Shown here piece after piece: positions 58,437-64,000 of a stretch of 64,000 nucleotides of DNA (position 1 is the stretch's first letter; every line of letters begins with the position of its first letter). The notes under the pieces are model-generated. The model made no database searches. It was not told the origin of the DNA and saw only the letters and a list, made by a program, of their open reading frames with translations. The DNA lies in NCBI GenBank assembly GCA_021234155.1, contig JAJEKV010000001.1, forward strand, positions 19,606,558 to 19,670,557, given 5' to 3'. The DNA is from Isoetes taiwanensis. Its lineage: Eukaryota > Streptophyta > Lycopodiopsida > Isoetales > Isoetaceae. A program made the position numbers and the translations under genes.

Positions 58437-59300
58437 CGATAGACAATTTCTTGTTGATCGCGAACTCACTAAACTTTACATTTCCCTCTTGCCTGTAACC
58501 AACCCTAATGCCATCAATAAAATAATGGAAGTCGTCAGCAATTTCCTCTGTCTCCATTAGCACTCTTAGCTCTGATAATGGCCATTCGCTTTCCATGGTG
58601 GCCGTATAAATGACTTCCTCCCCTCTCCATTTCGAATATCCACCGCAGACGAGTGTCTATTATGGTCCTCAAGCGGCTTCCAAAAAGTTGTGCAGCCTCT
58701 CTTTTTCTTTTTTCCTTCGTTCTAGTTGACAATTAACATTATAAATATTGTTTTGGAAGAAAGTATCGAACTTAAAAGGAGGACTTAACTACGCGGACCT
58801 CTCGTTAGTTGACCGGATGATTCGTGGAATCGAACATCCCGTGTCGGAACCAAAAATAAGCCATCCACAAAATCGGTGGGGGGGAGAAAGCACGTATATG
58901 TCTTGAGCTTTTTGAACTTCTGCGCCATCCGGAATATGTTAGCAAATACCTCAAGCGGTGTGAAGATTTTGAAACTCATCCTCACGCCTCGTTTTTTCGG
59001 ACATTCCGCTTTGCACCTCGACCATGCATTTCTTCATTGCAATTACATTGTTCTCATTAGTGCGTGGCTTACAAAGTTCACTTAAAGGGGGCAATTCAAC
59101 CGGCCTCAAGCTCGGTTTCCCGACCTTTACGTTATAATCATGTCCAGTAAAACCGGATGCCTATACCCCGCAAGGTCACGGCATCCATACCTTGAAAAGG
59201 ACAATTCCGATGTCTATGTGATACACGACAAGTACACTACTAATACTTTCGGCGGAATGACATCCACGACGTCGATAAACATAAACCGCACAATAAATTT
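58437..59300 (-). pseudogene. Element protein of unknown function, frameshifted
   Basis: Minus-strand coding-like blocks: NVKVGKPSLRPVELPPLSEL then CKPRTNENNVIAMKKCMVEV (about 59135-59010), EVFANIFRMAQKFKKLKTYT and TDFVDGLFLVPTRDVRFHES (58985-58785), REAAQLFGSRLRTIIDTRLR then WIFEMERG (58700-58610), and, in the next frame, MESEWPLSELRVL and ETEEIADDFHYFIDGIRVGY with KLSIG and TAG near 58437. Continuous if three or four single-base shifts are allowed, giving about 280 residues. No domain recognised. Confidence 0.4.
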
Positions 59301-59343
59301 GTTTGTAAACACGTGTCAACGAAAAGAGATGAAAAGATAAGAA

Positions 59344-59411
59344 GATCACACGACGCGAAACTATCTCTCACGCAGTTAAGTAGCGGCAACTAGCCCGGCG
59401 TCGTGTGATCC
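59344..59411. repeat. Spacer hairpin, best-preserved copy
   Basis: GATCACACGACGCGAA (59344-59359) pairs with CGGCGTCGTGTGATC (59396-59410). Loop about 36 nt. Lies between the genes at 58437-59300 and 59466-59735. Confidence 0.85.
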
Positions 59412-59465
59412 GTTTAAGGTGGTTACCATTTGCGGGCAATTTTGGGAAAATTTTTTTGGTGGAGA

Positions 59466-59735
59466 TTAGCTCTTTGGCCATATCGGAAGGGGGTATATGC
59501 ATGTCGTATTGTTATACTTTCCACTTTCAGGGCCGCTAGAATTCAACTTGAACTCTTTTATCCTACCTATCCAATGTGTCCAAGACGTCGATCGCCTTTG
59601 TCGCTTAACTCTATGCTCGCCCTCGTTGATGGCGACATACTCACCCACGAACCTATTGAGACAAAACCTCCCACTTCTTGACCTTGGGAGTTCGTAAATG
59701 GGGCAACAAGAACACGAAATTACAGGAGGAGACAT
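59466..59735 (-). CDS. Small Cys-containing protein near the right end
   Basis: The frame runs open from 59954, but an internal start at about 59735 (MSPPVISCSCCPIYELPRSR) gives a compact protein of about 89 residues, with a CSCC cluster, a basic middle (RVKRQRRSTSW) and the end CIYPLPIWPKS. The segment upstream lies in the right subterminal region and is less likely to be coding. No domain recognised. It is one of the few uninterrupted frames in the element. Confidence 0.35.
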   Translation of the reverse strand: MSPPVISCSCCPIYELPRSRSGRFCLNRFVGEYVAINEGEHRVKRQRRSTSWTHWIGRIKEFKLNSSGPESGKYNNTTCIYPLPIWPKS

Positions 59736-60075
59736 GGATTGCGGATGAGGAGTGAAGGCGGAGAGAGGATGCACGTAAGCGCCGGAGTGACGAAGATGTG
59801 CAGTTTGGCGCCAAAATTTGACAAAGGAGTTGGTGGACGCGACGGTGGCGGTCAAAGTCACCATTATTTTGGGCGGCGAAGCGACTCCCGAAAAATACGG
59901 GCCATTAAAATGGTTGCAATAAAAGCGCAGGCATCCCCTATGAAAATACGCCATGTGGATGCCAAGTAAGCCTGCTCATCCTTCTACCTGCCAAGTAATA
60001 CTGACTTTCGTAAAAAAGGCGCAAACCTGATTGGTCCTGGCGAATCTGACGTGGAAATCTTTAGCCCAAGATAAG

Positions 60076-60107
60076 GGCCATTTTCAGACCCCAAATCCGC
60101 CCTAATG
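60076..60107. repeat. Right terminal inverted repeat
   Basis: 32-bp perfect inverted partner of 46411-46442. Flank on the outside: TGGGACATAAGATCC. Confidence 0.9.
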
Positions 60108-61366
60108 TGGGACATAAGATCCGTAGAGTATTCATAGAAGTTCAAAGGAGAGGAATGGTCTGCCACAAGGGCCGCACTCATTCAGTTGATTCATTGTACT
60201 ACTGTATGTATACAGTTTTGTACTAAATGAATTCTATCTAAAAATCATTTAACATATGTTAAGATTATTGGGCAGCCTCCTACAATTTGGTGAAGCCAGG
60301 AGCCTTCTAAAATAGGAATATAGTCCTCGTGTATCTAACCCCTAAATATATATAAATGATCATATGAATGGCCTGTTATTTGCACTCATACTGCAATTGT
60401 ATCATGAAGCATTCAATAAGCTAGAATTAAAAGAAACTAGTCTCAAGTAATTTAGTGATGTAATGAAGAACAGAATGGGGGAAGCCATTCTTGCTTCCCC
60501 CATGACCTGCAGAATCAGGGAGCGCCAAGTGAATCATTAATTCTTCTCGTCTGGCCAAGTGAACCTTTAGAGGGGTTTGAAAAAGAGAAACGTTCGCGGC
60601 GGCTTGTAAAATTAAACATATTAGATGTCAAATATCATAATAAGCAGCTTTTTGGGGCATGGTCTAGTAGTTAAGACCTTAAACTACAGTGCCTTTTTTG
60701 ACAACTGAATGGAATAAACGCACCTTTAAGAAAAGAAAAAAGAAAAGGATGACAATGTTAAAACTAGAGTGTGAGTTATTTTTTTATTAATACAAAAATA
60801 ATGAATCCACAACCAGACAGCTTTCTTCTTGGCTTGTTTTGGCAACCCAAGCCACTAGACCGAGTTAATCTGTTCCTTCCAAGGTAAACCGCACTTGCGA
60901 AGTATGTTCAACAACTCCTTTATTTCTTGTGTGCCAGTGGCCATTCAAAGGCATTTTGATAATCCTGGCCGTTTGATCTTGATGGTAAATGTGGTCCGTC
61001 TGAATCACATTTACACCACCACATACACTAATACATTGTGTTAATACACAATACATTGCGACGAGCACAGATGTCAACTTTTGATTTTGCAGATTGTGTG
61101 GTCTGGATTTGTGCCACGTCAGAGGAGGGGGCTAAAACGAATGTGTCCCAGTATATGAAGATATACTCGGAAAAAGGTCCGTCTTTAGAAGGAAGGGCAA
61201 TTAAGCCTAACTAATCTATAGGACTTGCTAGTTACTGAAAGCAAACGGTTTTGACATAGCAAGCCGATGCCAAAAGAATTGGACAACCAATAAATATAAT
61301 ATGAAAGAATTAAAGTACAGGGTTGAATTTCCACATGTGGGTTTCCACAAGGAACTTCCTTATTTA
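60108..61366. other. Intergenic between the element and the laccase
   Basis: A half copy of the G/C hairpin family (AGAAACGTTCGCGGCGGC) lies at 60585-60602. A-box-like GCATGGTCTAGTAGTTAAGA lies at about 60657 without a matching B box. No gene is supported. Confidence 0.5.
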
Positions 61367-63628
61367 TTAGCATTTGGGTAGATCAGCAGGGGGACCAGGA
61401 AGGATCTCATCTGGCTTTGTTCCATCTTTAACAATGAAAACAGTCTCCATTCCCCAAGAAACATGCCCATCAAAGTGGCAATGCATAAGCCAAACACCTA
61501 CAATAAAAAATAAAAAAAGGCACCAACCTTGTCAGATCCATTATGCCATCACTTAGTGGATAAACAAATCTAAAGTATGTGATGAAAGAGAAAAAAAAAA
61601 CCTGGGTTTTCAGCTTTCCATCTCAGTGCAGTCCATCCAGATTTTGTCAACATGGCAGTATTTCTTTTAGCTGGATCAACCAGGTTGAATTTCGCCGGAT
61701 CGGAGCTAGAATTATAGTTCCCATCTCCATATCCAACCACATAGAAATCAGTACCATGCAAATGGAAAGGATGAGCTTCAGGCTGAAGGTTTATGGTGCC
61801 CTGAATAACCAGCTGAACATTGGCTCCATATGGGAGAACTGTAACCTTAGTACCTTTATTTGATGCCAGACTATTAATATTGAGAGACACCCCTGTGAAG
61901 TCATAAACAGTTGGAGGAAATGCTGGAAAATCTGTAGTGTAAACTCCATCAATCTTATTGTAGTAAGCCTGTAGAAGAGCAATGTCTGATCTTTGGAAAG
62001 TAACATTGTTGATGGAGCTTGCAAAATTGGTCAGGACTGTGGTGTTTGTGGCAGAATCAGTGTATGGAATTCCTTGGCATTTGCTGGTGCTGGTTACTGT
62101 GCAGGGATTTAGATTCAATGTGACTGCATAGAGCAGATTGACATCTACTGTTTTGGGCACTTTAGAAGGGTATGCCTTTGAGTTCAGGCTCTTCACCTTT
62201 TCTTGAGATGTCTTGAAATATGTAGAGTCATCCTTCAGTGGCACATTGCTTGGGTAAACTGGAGTTGCAGAGGCTTTTGCTCCTTTGTATCTCAGAATGG
62301 CCACTGCTGGAGTTTCCTGCACCCCTGCTCTTGCTGATCTTTCAAAGGGATTAACCACTATGTAGTATTGGCCTACTGCTTGGCTTGCATGGATCATGAA
62401 AGTGTATGTCTGGCCTGGAGAGATCAGAAAACTGGAATTTGTTATATGCTTTGTGTAAGATCCATCAGTTTCTACCACTGTTAGGCTGTGCTTAGCTATG
62501 GTGACAAAGAGATCTACTTCCAGTGCATTGTTGACAACTCTGAGAAGATATCTCTGGCCCTTTACCACTTTCAAAATCTCGGTGTCTGCAAATGAAATCA
62601 GAATGCAAGGAGTCAGTTGTTCAGTACATAAGTAAATGATAGAGATACATGGCTTTTTTATAGAGATAATACATAGAGATACATAGCAGATTTTTATGGT
62701 CCACAAAGATCAATAGCAGAGAGTGTTTATATTGCGAAGAAGTATGAGATACCTTTGTTAGTAGAACAGTTGAAGAATGGGCCAGGACGTCCGTTTATCA
62801 AATAGGCGTTGGACAAAACAGGGGCTAGCCCGCTAACAGTCGCATCGTTTTCGACCTTTTCAACGTCTTCGTTCCACCATTCTCCTGCAAATCGAAACCT
62901 GTAAATATTCTTCTATAGCTTTGTTAACATTAAGTTAAACCATGATTCTGATCACTACCTAGCAGTAGAGTGTGCTCTCCATCGGGTTTCTTGAATGGCA
63001 ATTTTGCTCCTGCAGGAGGATCTATGATAAATGCTCCATACACTGTGGCTCTGAGCCAGGTTATATGGGCATGCCAAAACAGAGTCCCTTGTTGATCTGG
63101 AACCGTAAAGTTGTAAGTGTAGGATTTGTTCGTTTGGATCGGGCATTGCGTGACGAATGCAGGTCCATCTGACCAGCCTGATAGCATTTGATGCACTCCA
63201 TGCCTGAAAAAAATCAGAGAAAAGATTAAAGAATACTGCTTTGCGTTTGAAGAATGCAGATCCAAAAAAAAAAAATCTGCCTGATTAAGTTACCAATGTA
63301 TTGTGAGATTGCTTGTGACCAAATTGGTCACTTTGATAACAACTCTGTCTCCTCTTGTAACTCGAATGGTCGGACCTGGAGATTGACCATTAACAGCCAC
63401 AATTGCCTTGGTGCTGCAGTTAACAGTGTAGTTTGTATAATCAATCTGGAAGAAGAGGTTGCTGTTAGTTATGAAGGCAAAGAGGTGGTTTTTTTTGGCT
63501 GATCAGAATCGATAAGAACACAAAATGTAGATCAGGACCTTAAAATCGTAAAAATGCGTGGCAGCAATGGCGCTGCTGCAGAAACAGAGGAGCAGAAGCC
63601 ACACAAGTCCAAGACTAAGATTCTGCAT
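61367..63628 (-). CDS. Laccase (multicopper oxidase), six exons
   Basis: Laccases oxidise phenolics such as monolignols with O2 in the cell wall. Exons on the minus strand: 63628-63539, 63445-63294 (152 bp), 63203-62959 (245 bp), 62884-62753, 62585-61602 and 61497-61367; all introns are GT-AG. Total 1734 nt, 577 residues, about the usual plant size. Residues 1-23 (MQNLSLGLVWLLLLCFCSSA…) form a signal peptide. Copper ligands are visible: IHWHGVHQ (split by the exon 2/3 junction), FWHAHITWLRATVYGA, EAHPFHLHGTDFYVVGYG and WLMHCHFDGHVSWGMETVF. The residue ten after the Cys is Met, the axial type 1 position. Plant-type end PPADLPKC. Many N-x-S/T sites fit secretion. No breaks, so probably functional. 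The paralogue group within plant laccases is not assigned. Confidence 0.95.
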
Positions 63629-63659
63629 GGTGGCTCTTCTAGTTCGTCCATAAGAACTT

Positions 63660-63680
63660 TGGTGTTTATACTTTATAGAA
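63660..63680 (-). promoter_or_regulatory. TATA box of the laccase gene
   Basis: On the minus strand CTATAAAGTATAAAC lies about 40-55 nt before the ATG at 63628, leaving a short 5' leader ending GAGCCACCATG. The context fits a core promoter; the transcription start is not known. Confidence 0.55.
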
Positions 63681-64000
63681 CGTTGTAATAATAATGTATT
63701 GTAAGATTTCAGTATTTTAGTCTTACTTTCAACCTACTTTCAACCTATAGGCCTAGATAATGTTTGCTTGGTAGGACATTACCCCTTCCATCATGGAAGT
63801 AGTAATGTTCGCCTACAACACTTTGCCGCAATCGAGACGAAATTGCAACGTCATCGTCTTTCTTCTTTCTGTCAGTATCAATGTTGGCAGCTGGACTAGG
63901 GCCTCCCATGGTGAAATCAAATTCATGGTAGCCACTACTACAGTTTGTTGGCTTTTATTATTTCATATGCCTTTGTCATTGCACATTTTTCAATTTGTAA
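63681..64000. other. Upstream region of the laccase, no supported gene
   Basis: A/T-rich promoter-side sequence; CAACCTACTTTCAACCTA at about 63730 resembles the ACC-rich MYB-type (AC-element) sites found before lignin genes, which is suggestive only. Confidence 0.35.

Larger units (their letters stand above)
46411..60107. mobile_element. 13.7-kb TIR-bounded element packed with small genes
   Basis: The 32 bp at 46411-46442 (starting CATTAGGGCGGATTTGGGG) are perfectly inverted at 60076-60107; inner sequence then diverges, although CCACGTCA recurs on both sides. The boundary reads TA|GGGCGG and CCGCCC|TA, so a TA target duplication with ends GGGCGG is possible, but other boundaries fit and no longer duplication is evident. 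Inside are about ten genes: two on the plus strand (47.5-51.6 kb) and about eight on the minus strand (51.9-59.7 kb), converging at about 51.7 kb. Nearly every gene carries frameshifts. Hairpin repeats recur in the spacers. I cannot assign a superfamily. A capsid, DNA polymerase or ATPase was looked for by eye and not seen. Confidence 0.7.

Noticed and set aside
51654-59411. CRISPR array
   Set aside because: The repeats are imperfect hairpins hundreds to thousands of bases apart with genes between them; the context is eukaryotic.
46411-60107. Polinton/Maverick or a virus with recognisable core genes
   Set aside because: No protein-primed DNA polymerase, integrase, packaging ATPase or capsid protein was recognised, and the ends do not show a 6-bp duplication. 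A virus-like origin stays open only because of the gene density and the histone-like gene.
61579-61863. Plus-strand open frame
   Set aside because: Antisense to laccase exon 5.

Overview
This window looks like nuclear DNA of a land plant with a repeat-rich genome. The clearest host gene is a six-exon, 577-residue laccase at the right end, with plant-type GT-AG introns and the usual plant laccase exon sizes of 152 and 245 bp. Around it are plant-type Copia, gag-bearing LTR and LINE retroelements, MITEs and foldback elements. A fern, lycophyte or gymnosperm fits the repeat load better than a compact angiosperm, but the sequence alone does not settle this.

Layout. 0.2-0.9 kb: minus-strand relic of a plant transposon-associated protein. 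1-1.35 kb: array of the palindrome ATGGCGCCAT. 1.86-5.3 kb: a decayed gene whose pieces read as an unknown N-terminal domain, a Lys/Glu-rich linker, a ParB/sulfiredoxin-like domain and a beta-class amino-methyltransferase-like end. Its one clear intron carries the same palindrome. 8-8.5 kb: gag relic. 9.5-12.0 kb: minus-strand class II glutamine-amidotransferase-like gene broken by a MITE (4-bp target duplication) and by a 1.5-kb element carrying a captured MAKR-like fragment and many 20-bp palindromes; an uninterrupted paralogue lies at 27.36-28.15 kb. 15.4-17.3 kb: transposase-like relic split by the same MITE family. 19.4-23.7 kb: LINE tail, six tRNA-like tandem repeats, a small four-exon reading frame, and gag plus primer-binding site of an LTR element. 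32.8-35.6 kb: 5'-truncated LINE with poly(A) and an 11-bp target duplication, inserted in a tandem duplication. 37.6-37.9 kb: inverted duplication of a coding fragment. 40.5-43.0 kb: truncated Copia pol. 44.1-44.5 kb: SCP/NIF-like phosphatase fragment.

The most unusual part is 46.41-60.11 kb. This 13.7-kb segment is bounded by perfect 32-bp inverted repeats and is densely packed with small genes. A transposase-like gene runs on the plus strand and about eight genes run toward it on the minus strand. They include four tandem, probably related small coiled-coil proteins, three with TATA boxes close to the start, and a divergent histone H3-like protein. Spacers between genes carry a recurring imperfect hairpin of the form GATCACACGACGCGAA / TTCGCGTCGTGTGATC. 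A 144-bp 5S-rRNA-derived sequence with a 7-bp direct repeat has inserted in one gene. Most genes here contain frameshifts, so this copy is probably dead or, less likely, affected by sequencing errors. I read it as a large cargo-bearing DNA transposon or an endogenised virus-like element; I cannot name its family.

The laccase (61.37-63.63 kb, minus) appears complete: signal peptide, six exons that join in frame, and a TATA box. Stretches not listed as features show no supported gene.
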